Assembly: GCA_027605045.1 (NCBI GenBank)
Contig: JAQFWX010000142.1
Span: 23,655 to 87,654, forward strand
Source: Phallus indusiatus
Taxonomy: Eukaryota > Basidiomycota > Agaricomycetes > Phallales > Phallaceae
Direction: 5' to 3'
Length of the DNA stretch: 64,000 bases
A model generated the notes under the pieces. That model searched no databases. It was given only the letters and a program-made list of their open reading frames with translations, and was not told where the DNA came from. A program made the translations under genes and the position numbers. Shown piece after piece: positions 35,843-48,092 of this stretch. The stretch's first letter is position 1, and each line of letters starts with the position of its first letter.

Positions 35843-36314
35843 TTGGACATTTACGAACTTGACTATATATTAATGTCTGAACACGACGACGTAATTCTAA
35901 TATACTACTCTTGTTGAATGACGTTAACCATGTGACGCCGTGATTCATATCTACGTTGTCCTACTTGTAGTATGCTCAGTCTTATCCTTTGCTGCAGCCT
36001 TAAGATGACTTTCCAGATGGCCATCATACGAGCTGCTTACATCGTCCTGTTCCTGTTATTGTTACTAACGTTCTCCGAGTTGCATGTGGAACACACACCG
36101 TGACAGTACTTGCCCCGCCATTGGGCTAATGTAATGTGATAGAGCCTATGAAGCGACGCCTTTGAAAGTTTCGCTTTCGTAATGTTCATTTTCTCTGGCT
36201 TCCCTTACTTTATATGCTCTAAAGCTTGTGGATTCAGAAAAGTCGTCGCCCCGCCAATAGCCGAAACTCAAAATTGCTCTTCCTTCCACTCGCATACTCA
36301 GGACAATAAAAGGA
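35843..36314. other. Spacer between FAS1 B and F-box B
   Basis: 472 bp promoter and 3' flank; nothing recognised. Confidence 0.4.
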
Positions 36315-37940
36315 ATGGACCGTGTTCCTCAAGATATCTTCCGAGAAATAATACAATATACCTACGTTTATAGTCCCACCCGGCAAGAACACGAACCTCA
36401 CTGCCATTATCAACTAACCGTGCCCGCCTCACCCATTCTCGCGTCTCACGTCTGTCGTTCCTGGAGACGCGTCCTTTTGTCCGATCCTACAATGTGGACA
36501 TGCATTTTGGTTCCACAACTTAATCCAGATGGAATAAAAGAGTTGCTTCGTCGATCCAATTCTGCCTTGTTAAACGTCTTCTTCGAACCGGACGCGCTTC
36601 GTGGGCGAAAGCATGAGGAAACGTCAAACATACTTTCCACAATCTTTCAGCAGATCCACAGGTTCAAAACTTTATACGTGTTTGTATTTCCTATGTGGTC
36701 CAGCTCTAAGTCCACTTGGGCGGCCAATCCTAAGCAGGCAGCAATCAAACAAATCTTGCCATATCTTCAACGGCCTGCCCCAAAGCTCCAATACTTTTGC
36801 TTCAAGCATATGGGGTTCATGGCGTCGATGTTAAATCTTGGTGAAACATTCATGGACACACTGTTTTCAGGAGAAGCACAGAACCTTAAACATATGCACC
36901 ACGAGCTCTTCAACGGCGTCCGACGACAACTGCGACCAAATCCTTTGCTCCGCAATCTGTCAGAGCTTTATCTCACCACACCGAATGACTCCTTTGACAT
37001 CGACTCCGATCTCCTACTCGACCTTTTCGAACAGTTGCCTTGCCTTGAACTGTTCAGTCTTCAAATCAACTGGGACCTGGACTTTGACGTCGGCGCAACC
37101 CGTCCCACCCGTGATCGCGAGATTAATCTACCTCACTTGCAAAGGCTGGTTCTCAATGTGAACCGTGCAATCGAGTTACTGGATTTTCTCTTGAGTCATT
37201 TGTCTTTTCCATCGAATATCAAATGGAAGATCACTTCTGAACCTGGTGAAGTAGGGACCTCGCCTGCGCTACACCAGCTTTTGTCCCAAGTCCAATTCAC
37301 CTCTCTCCGTATACTCTTCCCCTGGAATGATTTTGTAGCACTCTCTTTCAAAGAGAATTGCGACACACCATGCATCGATCCAATTGACGATCATGACCTT
37401 GTGTATGTTTATGACAGCAAATGGTGCATATCACTTTTCTGGGATCTGTTCTGGCAATCAGTGGAACCCTCCATTATCACACATTTAGAAATTATTCTCA
37501 ATACTGGAGAGTATTCCCCGAATCTTAAATCATTTAAAACAATCTTTACTTCGCTAATGAATCTGGAGACCCTATTCGTTCGACAAGCTCGGAACGAATT
37601 TTTGGATGATGGGGAGGAAGAAACATCCTTGGTATGTCTTTCGGCATTATTACCAGGATCAAAACGTCCAAAGGCTTCGAAACGAGGTTCAAAAACCAGA
37701 AGGACGTCTACTTTTAAAAACCCGCCTCTCTGTCCTCGTTTATGCAAAATAACCGTAGAGATGGAGGATTCATTGAGCGAGGCGCATGCGGATGCGTTCC
37801 GCGCATTTTCTGACAAACGGCGAGAAGAAGGATATCCTCTGCAACTCCTTGTCCGCTGCCCAGAAATCGAGGACGACGTACAACGTCCGGAGGACAGCAT
37901 TCATATCACGATTGTACCCTGGGACTCTGATGACGAGTAA
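36315..37940 (+). CDS. F-box-like protein B
   Basis: Single exon, 541 residues, ATG at 36315 (MDRVPQDIFREIIQY). It shares the F-box-like N-terminus SHVCRSWRRVLLSDPTMWTCI with F-box A and aligns along the whole length (LPHLQRLVLNVN, LPYLQRPAPKLQ, NLETLFVRQ). The C-terminal part has a basic insert (KRPKASKRGSKTRR) absent from A and ends in an acidic tail. Same strand as A and the FAS1 pair. Function as for A: probable SCF substrate adaptor. Confidence 0.85.
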   Translation: MDRVPQDIFREIIQYTYVYSPTRQEHEPHCHYQLTVPASPILASHVCRSWRRVLLSDPTMWTCILVPQLNPDGIKELLRRSNSALLNVFFEPDALRGRKHEETSNILSTIFQQIHRFKTLYVFVFPMWSSSKSTWAANPKQAAIKQILPYLQRPAPKLQYFCFKHMGFMASMLNLGETFMDTLFSGEAQNLKHMHHELFNGVRRQLRPNPLLRNLSELYLTTPNDSFDIDSDLLLDLFEQLPCLELFSLQINWDLDFDVGATRPTRDREINLPHLQRLVLNVNRAIELLDFLLSHLSFPSNIKWKITSEPGEVGTSPALHQLLSQVQFTSLRILFPWNDFVALSFKENCDTPCIDPIDDHDLVYVYDSKWCISLFWDLFWQSVEPSIITHLEIILNTGEYSPNLKSFKTIFTSLMNLETLFVRQARNEFLDDGEEETSLVCLSALLPGSKRPKASKRGSKTRRTSTFKNPPLCPRLCKITVEMEDSLSEAHADAFRAFSDKRREEGYPLQLLVRCPEIEDDVQRPEDSIHITIVPWDSDDE

Positions 37941-38180
37941 CACTTTCAAAATTGGACAAAACAGGGTCAATCTGTATATATACACAATAAAAAATGGATT
38001 ATATTCCTGGTATTTGTGGTCGAGCAGTGTACTTCGTTGAAAATTACTGTGATAGCTTCTAGTAATGTGATAGATAAAAAATGGACCCTTGAAGTCTAGG
38101 GCAATCGTGAGAAACTCTGACGGCGTGCCTGATAACCGCCTTAGTACTCATAGAATGTAGTAGGTCTTGGCCAACCCGTA

Positions 38181-40560
38181 ATGTTGTCTTCTCCTACCCA
38201 AACTCGCCTTTTCCTCACTATTGTTGTATCTTGTTTTCTTGTGTTGATATGGCAGCATCGTGACGTCCTTACAAAACCCATTTCCCTGAGACCCTCCGCC
38301 TCCATCAACGGGAAGAACAGCACCCAGCTGAATGCAGAAAGTGACGCACCCAACTCAGAGGAGCACTTCTTGAGACCTGATGGACTGCTTGAAGTGAATA
38401 TGGACGGCCGTCATCCCATTTCAGTCCTCATGGAAGATGCCAAGAAGAGATGGAGATCCATGAACGATAGGTAGGAAAGCGGCCAAGTGCGGGAAAGAGA
38501 AAAAGACACTCATTTCTCCTCTCAAAATAGACAGAGTAAAACTCTTTATGAGGCGGTAACGGAATATAAACGTAGATATGGATATCCTCCTCCCGCGGGA
38601 TTCAACTTATGGTATGTCTTTACCGATCGCGTTCTTGTTCGACTGATATCACATGTAACTCTTGATCAGGTGGGATTACGTTCAAAAACACAACGTCAAA
38701 CTTGTGGATGAAGTAAGATGCTTCGTATATCTCAGCGTCCTAAAACGTGCTCTTGACGTATTCTTCTCTGCAGTTCGATCAAATAAACTATGACATAACA
38801 CCCTACCTCGCATTGTCTCCCAAAGTCTTCCGTCAGCGCCTTCAAAAGCTTGAAAATACTAATGGTTTCCATTTCAACATTTCCAAGGGAAATTTCGGTG
38901 TATATGGTGATGGATGGTGGATGGGAAATCCTCGTCAGTTGACAAGTATAATCATGGAGTTCTGTCGAAGTCTTCCTGATATGGTTATGCATGGTCACCA
39001 CACTTTGCGCGGTGACATTTGGCTTGGCGAGGATTTACGGAAAAAAGCCCAAGAGAAGATTGAAACTCTGGATTGTACGTTATTTTTCATTTGTTATCTT
39101 CTAATGGCTCATTCAAATCTGGGATAGCTTTCACCGAAACTGAATTGGCGTATTATGAGAACGTTAATCGGAATGATCAACAGAATTTAGACAATGTTTG
39201 CTTACCCGATGATCCTGTCTTTGGATTGTCCCACCCATCAAAAGGTTATTCAAAGTCATTCGTTTCTGACTGCAGGGCTTACAAACAACCATCTCATTAG
39301 CATCCTTTATCAAGTCTCATGTTGATTATTTGAAAGTGTGTTCTAGTTCCGGAGTACAACAAAGCTCGCCCCTGATATTCTCGCCTTCCGCACACGATAT
39401 CAAACTATCGCCTTTCTTCGTGTTTTCCAAATGCCAACCTGGGGCTGGTTTTCTACTTCCCACTAGCACCTGGGATTATCACGACATGACGCTTATAGAA
39501 CCGCATCCATGGCATGAACGCCGTGAACCGGATGCTCAAAAACTTTTCTGGAGGGGAAAGACTACTGGGTGGAATTGGCATCGAGACTTGTCCAATGTTG
39601 GCCCCAATATCTCGTGGAGGAATGGGTCCAGAGCGAAGTTGGCTATCTTATTCGGTGAAAGCGATGTTACACCCCAAGACGACATCGAGTTATTATTACA
39701 GGATTCTGGAAACGGTAACAAGCTTTACACGAAAAAGTATCCGCGCTCTATGCTCAACCGATTGTGGATGGATGTCGGGTTTAGTGGAGAACCTGTTCAA
39801 TGCAGTCAAGTAGATGGGACTTGCGAAGAAATGAATAAAACCACTATTTGGAAGCCAGCAGCTTTTCTTCCTACGATTGGGCAAAAGAAGTTTTTTGTTG
39901 ACTTGGGTTTGTCTCTTCTCGATTTTTCTTATTGTTCGTACGTGACACGGCAATCAGACGCGAATGACTGGAGTACGGATTTCCAGCGTAGGCTGGCTTT
40001 CGGACAGTAAGTATACTCTGGCGTAATTTTGTCCTAAACTCAATTTTGTTATATCAGGGTGGTGTTCAAGTCCAGCGTATTTGTTGAATGGAATACCAAA
40101 TGGTAAGAATGACCACTACTTTTCTGCTTGTTTCTCCTCCGGTTGATTGAGACTCCTCCTGATCAGGCTGATACCCTATTATCATTATATTGTATGACGA
40201 ATACCACAACTTTCCCCTTCCTTTCGTCTCTGACGTTGCCATATCAGCCTATACAATCGGACTATTCCGATGTGTACAACATCATGGCGTTTTTCTCGGG
40301 CGATCCCAACAGCGGGTCCGGAGCTCATGAAGATTTAGCAGAAGAAATCAGCAACAATGCGATTCAGTTTTCGAAAGATTATTGGCGATGGGAAGATATG
40401 ACTGCATACGTAGGTATTTCAGTGTCATTATTACCCCAATTTTTACTGAGAAACTGGTTTTACATAGGCATACCGCCTTCTCCTTGAATACGCAAGACTA
40501 CTCAGTGATGACAGGGTTGAAGCCTCCTATGAATTGGCTGGGGATGAGTATTATAAGTGA
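38181..40560 (+). CDS. Glycosyltransferase family 90 (CAP10-like), type II Golgi membrane protein
   Basis: The ATG at 38181 is followed by a signal anchor (TRLFLTIVVSCFLVLIW). The GT90/CAP10 core is spread over about nine exons: PPPAGFNLWWDYV, IWLGEDL, CQPGAGFLLPTSTWDY, DAQKLFWRGKTTGWNW, RLAFGQVVFKSSVFVEW, DYSDVYNIMAFFSGDPN and DMTAYAYRLLLEYARLLSDD, ending AGDEYYK at 40558-40560. FWRGK-TTG and the C-terminal GDPN...AHEDLAEEI blocks are family hallmarks (PF05686). Members transfer xylose or glucose to polysaccharide or protein; Cryptococcus CAP10 acts in capsule formation. The stretch around 39880-39960 needs an intron that I placed only roughly. Confidence 0.9.
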
Positions 40561-41468
40561 TAACGTTCATACTTTTAAGTTTCGGTTTTATTTGTTTTGT
40601 GTTCTTTTTGGTATCCGGGAAGGGATAGATCCGCAAGATAAAATGATTTGGTCATAACAAGGATTCTTATGTATTACATTACTAGGAGCTATACACTACA
40701 TTTACGTAAGTAGTGAGGCAGTAATGGACGTTATATTGGTGCTCGCAATACTGGTAATGAGCTTTTCATGAGTTTGATATCGATTGGCAATCGAATATGA
40801 AACATATACGAAACGAATCCTACAATAATTTTTCACCGAGCTCCTTGAAAAGAGGAGAGAGCATGTTTGACCGTGTCGTTCACGTCACATAATACGTTTC
40901 CTAAAGCAGAATGAGTAACGGAAAATTCCATTATTCCTATAATTTTTTTCAGATCGCAATCGAATAAAAGACATACGATGCTACGTCAGTAGGTCGGTGC
41001 TGTCTTTTGTGTGCTCCTGTCAAGTTGAGCCAATTTCTAAGAGGGCTTTGTTTTTTTTGCAGAGCTGATGTATTTGTGTATTTAGATACAATTGTCTTAT
41101 ATGAATAGAATTTAAATGCTAAACTACTATTTCTCTTTTCAACACCTCAGGAGACTGCCGTGATGGTATGATCGTAGAATGCAAGTATATGCAGTCATTG
41201 TAAGGCGATGCGTCTATCCAGTTATTCTAAAATTCCGGTTCCACCGAGTTTTGCAGTGTCATTTTGAGATACTCAACTCGAGGCATGGCAGTTCGTAGTC
41301 ATCTAGCAATGACGGCAAGACGAAATCACGAGATCCCTTTAGCCCGTGTTGATGAACCTTGGATTAGGCGCAGTAGAACAATGGTCGCGATTATGGTTCA
41401 TGAATGATGCAAACCGCTTTGCTACAAGGTGAACGGAAAATCCCAAAATTCATTTTAGTGAAATACTT
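40561..41468. other. Spacer between GT90 and the amidotransferase
   Basis: 0.9 kb between two 3' ends. No gene, RNA or repeat recognised. Confidence 0.45.
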
Positions 41469-42450
41469 CTAAGTTGTGATATCGACTCCAATAACCCTCC
41501 AGATTGCCTTGCCAATGATACCAATACCGTCGTCAGGATTGATAGCTCGTGCTTTGGCTTCCACGACAGTTTCAGCACTCATCGCAGATGCACTACCTCG
41601 TACGTCAACGATTTTGTTGACAATATCAGGAACGAATTCCGGATGACCTGCATATACAATCGTCGCTTAGATCCAAGACAATAGGGAGCATATATCATTG
41701 ACCTTGAACGCAAAAGACATGGGTCCTTGAAGGATCGTTGTCACATGGAAGTATCATTCCTTGAACAGGAGAGAGTTCGGTCTTCCCCAATAATTTGAAC
41801 CCAGGCGGCAGAGAAGGCACATGATCTCGATGCATTTGTTGAATGTTCTAAAAGTATTTTATGAACTTGAGAAACAACAATTAGGAATGTAAACGTACAA
41901 TAGACGAAGCTCCAAATATTTCTTTCCCTGTATCTGTTAACTGGACTTCGTACACACCCGCTTCCCAGCCACTATTGGGGACACATTTCGAACCAAAAGA
42001 GTGAGCTACAATCTGATGCCCAAAACAAATACCTTCATAAATGTGCGATATGAGCCATTTTATAAAATGAAAAGGATTGAAAGTCAAGCTACCTATAATC
42101 TTAATGGTAGGCTTAACCTCTGCAAGAGTGCGAATATAGTCTATGAGTTTGGTTATCCAGGGTAGGTCATCATATGAAGATGCAGCTAGAATGAGACTAT
42201 AAACACAATCCTCATATTAGAATACAAGTAAAAGCCTACCAGAGCCAGTGATCACCACTGCATCATACTCTGAATCATCGGGAGGATATTCCTGCTTTTG
42301 CACGACATCATACTCATTAATGACAAATTCGACACTTTTGTCCGGAAGAGAATTCTTAAAGAACCGGGTGAATATTGCTAGATAGTCACCGTGTTCTTCT
42401 AACACATAAGGATTGGGTGTATCGCAAACGAGGAGGGCGAGGCGGACCAT
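41469..42450 (-). CDS. Class I glutamine amidotransferase-like protein
   Basis: The start at 42450 gives MVRLALLVCDTPNPYVLEE; the end is GVDITT at 41469. The GATase1 fold is visible: DAVVITGSG, nucleophile elbow EGICFGHQIVAHSFG (Cys in G-x-C-x-G) and the His-x-Glu pair in CVQGHPEF. These stand-alone proteins resemble GMP synthase amidotransferase-like proteins (for example YLR126C type) with no fused synthetase; the acceptor is unknown. Four or five short introns. Start codons of this gene and the next, divergent one are only about 50 bp apart. Confidence 0.88.
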
Positions 42451-42500
42451 GGAAGCGTGACATTGTCACATTGTCACGATCCCGATGTCCCAATGCCCTA

Positions 42501-45500
42501 ATGCGTTTGATTGGAACGCGATGGTTCTCTCTGTCAGTTCCACAATCCCGTCAAGCATTGTACACGCCTTACATGGAACCAATGAATAAGGGCCAAGAGA
42601 AAACCGTGCGGAGGCTGCTCCTTCGCAAAGAACCCAACCTCCACCCTCGGATCCCCACCGATGTCAACCGAATCCTACAGGTTCGCGGTCTTTTTCTCCA
42701 TGTCTCTTTTTTGGTGCAGATCATATTAATCCCAATCTAATAGCTACATAGCCCCAATACGGCTGCGTTAAAAAAGCGGGCAGCGACTATCAAGTGGCTA
42801 AATGAGCTCATCCCAGCCACCTTTGGCGAGCATTTCTCAGTTCGGGACGTCAGTCTCAGTCAGTACGCACAAGACCTGGGATATGCCCCGTTAGAGCTGG
42901 TTATCATCGTAAGCTCATCATCTCTCGATTTCAAGTGGCTCTCTGAGCAGATTTATTCTTTAAGGATGATAGTCGCAAAGCCGGATTTCCTCCTGGCACA
43001 GAAGATGGATCCCGAATAGGTCCTTATGATCCTATGTAATTATCTTTCACCATTGAAATCATGCCTAATCTTATGCCGCATTACCTTGCTAGGAATATAG
43101 TCATGTTACTGCAAGTGCACGGTCTCACAGGATCTCTCATAGACGGGGATGTGCACGACTTAGTCCCACAAGTAGACAACATTCCTACTGTAGAAGAGCT
43201 TGATCCTCCTCCGGAATATCCCTCCTGGTTTGAACCCAGGCTTTTTAGTGTCCCATATATTCGCTATCCTGTGGTGATTCGCGCCGAGGGGACAGAACAG
43301 TTCCTTTCTTTTCACCTTTCACCCCCGATGCCCACCCTACCACCTTTGATCAAATTGCTTAAAGCTTATCTTTGCACTGATCTGTATAAAACTCTTGTCA
43401 CGTTTGTTTATTTTTGGGTCCGGACTATTGGATTAGAGCAATTAACCCCCACGTGTGTCGCTCTGATGGTCATTGTTTTTCTTCAAGTAAGTTGAGAAAA
43501 GTAACTAATTTAGCTTGATTGTTTTCTAACGTCACGCAGAATAAAAAGGGCGTTCCCAGTCTGCAAGATCCTACGGACCAACCAGTCGAAGAGCTCCGAA
43601 AGGCTGCCACAGGCGTCTGGGTTACGGCCGACTTTCCGCCTCGTTTCTCACCACAGTCCTTTTATATCGAAACTGAATTCTTCAACAAGGAAATTGGGAG
43701 TAATGTAGTAGACAAACAGATCAAAGCATACCTTTACGATTTCTTCGAGTGCGTTCTCTTAAAAAAAATATGGCCTCTATCTTATCTGGTTTCACAGGTT
43801 TTGGGCAACACATAACTCTAAATCGACAGTTGTGGCAAGCGAACAAATATTCTCCGTCAAAAGTGGAAGAAACGTTCCACGTCTTACTGCTACCAAAAAA
43901 GACGCAGCGGCCCGGATCCAAATTCAAGAATGGTATGCAAAAATCCAGCGTGGTTTGGAAGCCTGGTCACCCCCTGAGCCACCTATTACCTGGTGTCACC
44001 AGTATATTGTTATTGAAGATCCCTTTATCCCATCGTTCGTGAGTGAAATAATTTTTGAAAAGCGCATGTAATCTTCTTCTGAAACACGCTCTGCCACTTC
44101 CAGAACCATGCTCGTACACTGTCGCCTCATGCAACTCGTTTTTTCCATAATGCCGCTTCCGTCAGCCAACGGACACTGCATCATGGCCATTCTGTGTACA
44201 GTATTCTAGGCCATGCTCTGAGTCATCACAAAAGGCAATATTCTACCGCAACATTGTCTCAACAGGTTAGGGACTCCTACAGAGTAAGCCGTGAGCTATG
44301 TAGAAATAGTCGTATGAACTAAATCTTTTCTAGAGCTTAAACCCTTCTCGTCAGGTTTATGATCGCCGAAAACTTACCATATCCCGGATTGAAAAAGTTC
44401 TCAAAAAAGAGTTTGGGAACCAATTCTATTTGCAGAACTTTGGAAGCACACGGTATGGAGTATCGGTAGCGAGTAGTGACTTGGATCTTGTGGTTATTGT
44501 GAGGCGACTTATGGAAGTGCATGTTTAGCATGAATATCTGATTAAATTAGGATCCCGACTATCCTGTGGGATTCCCCCCTCACACTGAGCTGTCGAATTT
44601 ACCCCGTGCGTTGATATTGTTTATGTTATCACTTCAACTCGATTGATTGCGAGCTCCAATAGGAATTTATTCCGTTAGGTAACTTATATTTTACGTAAAA
44701 TTTTAAGATGAATACTGGAGTTTTTTTGTTAGAGCTGTTGGACAAATTTTGGCCTCCTATCAGTTTGTCAACGTTTACATCATACCCACTGCTTCCGTTC
44801 CGATTGGTGCCTTTTCTCTCATTATTTTATGCTTTGCTCCACCATTGACACCCTCACAGTCAAGTGTCGTGACCCAACTACGGGTATAGATTGTGACATA
44901 AATATCAATGATCGCCTTGGGCTAATTAATACCTACCTTGTGGACAATTATTGTAAAATCGCTCCAAATATTCGACCCATGTGTGTGGCAATCAAACGCT
45001 GGGCCAAGCATTGTAATTTGAACGATTCGTCCGGTGCCTTCGGACCGCGAACATTCAACAGCTACACCTTGGTTATGATGGTGATTGGATATTTGCAAGT
45101 TGAGTTATTTACGGATTAATTTCAATTTTTACTTACATGGTATGAATCACCTTTTATAGATGAAAGGAATATTACCTAACCTTCAGGAAGGATATCCCCC
45201 TTTACCCTCCAACCCTCGTCGAGGTATATTTTACATAACTCGAAAGAAAAAGGCGATACTTTGTGATACCCGTTTCCAATCTGTTGACAAAGATACAAAA
45301 CCAGTCGAATTTGATTTGGGAAAAGCACTGCTTGGATGGTTCGAGTATGTTCTATGTCTCAATTCTTGATGAAAAAATATCAACAAATTCGTTCAGCTTT
45401 TGGGGAAATGAATTCGCTCACACCACTCAGTTACTGAGTATCCGTGATGGAGGTTGTGTAGAACGACATATTGATGATCAGGATAAGCTCATGAGAAAAA

Positions 45501-46248
45501 TCAAAAAGAACAATAAGAAAGGGAAGGAGAGAGCCGACTCAACAATCGACGAGAAACAACTTGAAATGGATGAGGAGCTATCAGTGGCCAGGGACACAGA
45601 AGATGACGACATTGCTGCTTGGCAGGAGCAGCAAGAAGAGCTGGGAGATGTCATTTCTGAAGGGCTTTCTGCTGAACTGAACGAGCTAGAAGTAGAAGAC
45701 GGAACTATTGCGGAGGCTTCTGAGACTGCGATGGCGCCTTCGATTCTATCAGAGGACTCGAAGGAATTGATGCAAGATAAGATCAAGTCGTGGGATGATA
45801 TATTTGTTGTAGCGGATCCCTTTGATCGAGCAAAGGTCTGCATTCTGCAATTTATTCCTATCTCTTTAAACATCTTTTTCACATCTACGAGCAGAACTTG
45901 ACAAGCCATTTCGGTCTAGCTTTATTGAAACAATTTCAGTCCGAATGTCGATCAGCGGCCGAATTGATCAAGAGTGGTGGAACATTAGACGATCTAATAC
46001 CTGTGGATCATGCAAAAAGCAAAGATGAAGTCGGCGATGACGATCCTACGAGTACCAAAAATAAGCAAAAACCACGACTTGGTATTCCTATAAAACCGCG
46101 GGGACCTCTCAAAAATATCAATATGATTGACAATTCTTCATCACGATCCGATATCAGGAGGATTCAAGAAGAAACGGCCAGCTTGTCACTTCTGTTGGAA
46201 ATTCTATCCGTCCGCAAGAGCCCCCACGGGCTGGTCCATCGACCTTGA
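42501..46248 (+). CDS. Cid1-type nucleotidyltransferase (poly(A)/poly(U) polymerase-like) with two NTase modules
   Basis: Start placed at 42501 (MRLIGTRWFSLSV), immediately after an in-frame stop; a later Met is possible. Module 2 (about 44340-46000) is a full NTase plus PAP-associated unit: FGSTRYGVSVASSDLDLVVI (DxD), GIDCDININ (third Asp), RTFNSYTLVMMVIGYLQ, then GWFEFWGNEF...LLSIRDGG and VVADPFDRAKN. Module 1 (about 42770-44070) aligns with it (SQYAQDLGYAPLELVII, IKLLKAYL, VALMVIVFLQNKKGVPSLQ, DFFEFWAT, IEDPFIPSF) but lacks the DxD. The C-terminus is Ser/Lys-rich. Members add nucleotides to RNA 3' ends. About ten introns; some module 1 junctions are uncertain. Confidence 0.87.
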
Positions 46249-46636
46249 ACTCCTGATTTCATGGCTTGTACTATAATGAACCGCCTCATATAGTACAAGG
46301 CATGAAATTGATGTGTTCTCCCACATTCTACGGGAACTGCGACTCCTCCTTACAAAAAGGGCAGTGATGAACGTGTTTCTAGGATGCTTTTGTGGTTCAA
46401 TTGTTAAGGGAAAAGAGTCTTTGGTTACACTGGTAGTCGTCGACAGAACAGAGTGCACGCACATGTATTATATATCATATCAACGTGTGTCTACATCATA
46501 ATAAATACGAACTAAATGAGTGGAAGGTATCGACTGCTGAGTTAAGCGAACTGTTTTGTGCAAATAAAGCCCTAAAAAAATGACACATGTTTTTAGAGAT
46601 TGATATACTTTTTTGGGTATAAGTTTTCAGAGATGG
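46249..46636. other. Convergent 3' spacer
   Basis: No gene or repeat recognised. Confidence 0.4.
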
Positions 46637-47360
46637 CTAGAGCGGGGTGGCTCGAGCTTTGTGTATTCTAGTGGGAGCTGGAAAGGGAGCGCGGGGCCTT
46701 TGTCTTCCACCTTTTGGACGTCCGAATATAGGTGCCCGAGTCGGGAGCGGTTTAAGTATTGGAATAGAAGAGGTAATGGGCAAAGGAGACTGAAACGGGG
46801 AGTTGAGAGGCGAATTAGATGGAAGGACTTCGAGCAAAGGGACAGAGTCAAGCGAGTCCGTTACTGTTACTGTCGTCACTGTCCTTCCCCCTTGTTGAGG
46901 ATCTATACCATGAGCGATACAGTCGGCCTGCGTTCCATGGATGTCGCATCCCCAGGAGACCAGGAGGTTTGGTGCAGCGGAAATGATGATACCTGCAAAC
47001 CTATCGGCCTCGATCAAAGTGGCTATAGCTACATACATTCAAGTTCCACTCGGTTAATTTTGTCTGAAAAAAAAAACCCGTACTCATACCTTGGACGTCA
47101 GTTTGGGGCTCTCGGAAAAAATATGTGGTAGTACCACCCTCTTCGCCTATAATAGACACTACGCCATTATCAGCGGGGAGGAGGGTGTTGTCATGAACCA
47201 AAGGAATGTAAAGGTCGGTTGTGACAGTTAAGACTGCACCGAGAATGTCTAAATTCAGTCAAGAGAAATGTCAGCAAGGTTTGATTCGAGAAATAATTGA
47301 TGAAAACTGACGGTGGGTTAGACAGAGAAGCAGAAAGGGAACGACTGGGTTAAGTTGCAT
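46637..47360 (-). CDS. Secreted protein of unknown family, paralog 1
   Basis: Not recognised. The start at 47360 gives signal peptide MQLNPVVPFLLLCLT. Exon 1 joins exon 2 across a GTCAGT...TTTAG intron to give GAVLTVTTDLYIPL. A second intron after TDVQ leads to ATLIEADRFAGIII. The shared domain with paralog 2 includes NGVVSIIGEEGGTTTYFFREPQ and the two-Cys motif CDIHGTQADC, then SVPLLEV. The C-terminal part is a Pro-rich basic region ending RATPL; unlike paralog 2 there is no membrane anchor, unless a further exon exists downstream. Confidence 0.68.
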
Positions 47361-48092
47361 GATGAAAAAAGCGTATGTAAAAAAGTGTCGATTATAAGCT
47401 ACAGCCGTGCGTCAACTGAATGGTGTAGGGACATCACGATCAAACTTACGAGACGAGACACGCACGGTCTCAACACGGGGATTCTTGGTTCCGTTCCATT
47501 GGCATTAGCAGTGAGCAGGATGGATGTTAGCGGGATATTTTATTGAGAGCGTCAATAAAAAAATGAAGAAAGATATATACCACATAGTTCAAAACCACTG
47601 TTTGGTCTGTATCAATAACTATTTCAAGGATTTATTTGCGGCCAAATTGAAAAGACGACCCTGTCAAAAAATGATTTTTGAACGCAAACCTTCATATGCC
47701 CGGGCATGTTCAAACAAACTTCTGAACGATCTGAACGCTTGGAATTTTCCGGCGTATTATTTTGATTCCGCGACCACTACAGATCTGTTTCAATACTAGC
47801 GAACGGAGGTCTTTATCTTCAACTTTCATTACAGGATATAGGCTGCACGCCGAACTGAGCTTCAAGTACGGGTAGAACACCCGGAGGATTTATCGGATTC
47901 GAATAAATTTGGACCGAAAAGAACGACGAACAAACGAACAATAATGTCTGAAACATTCTCCCCTAACAAGCAAAATGCAAGTATTAAATATACACTGAAA
48001 CAATATATGAGTTTTTTTAGAGTTAGGACTGATGTCCTGGCATGTCCTTCAATATGTCCATCCTTCCAATCACATCAGATTCACCCTCAATA
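47361..48092. other. Spacer between the two secreted-protein paralogs
   Basis: 0.73 kb. A 91-codon plus ORF (47524-47799) lacks a recognisable domain. Nothing supported. Confidence 0.4.
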
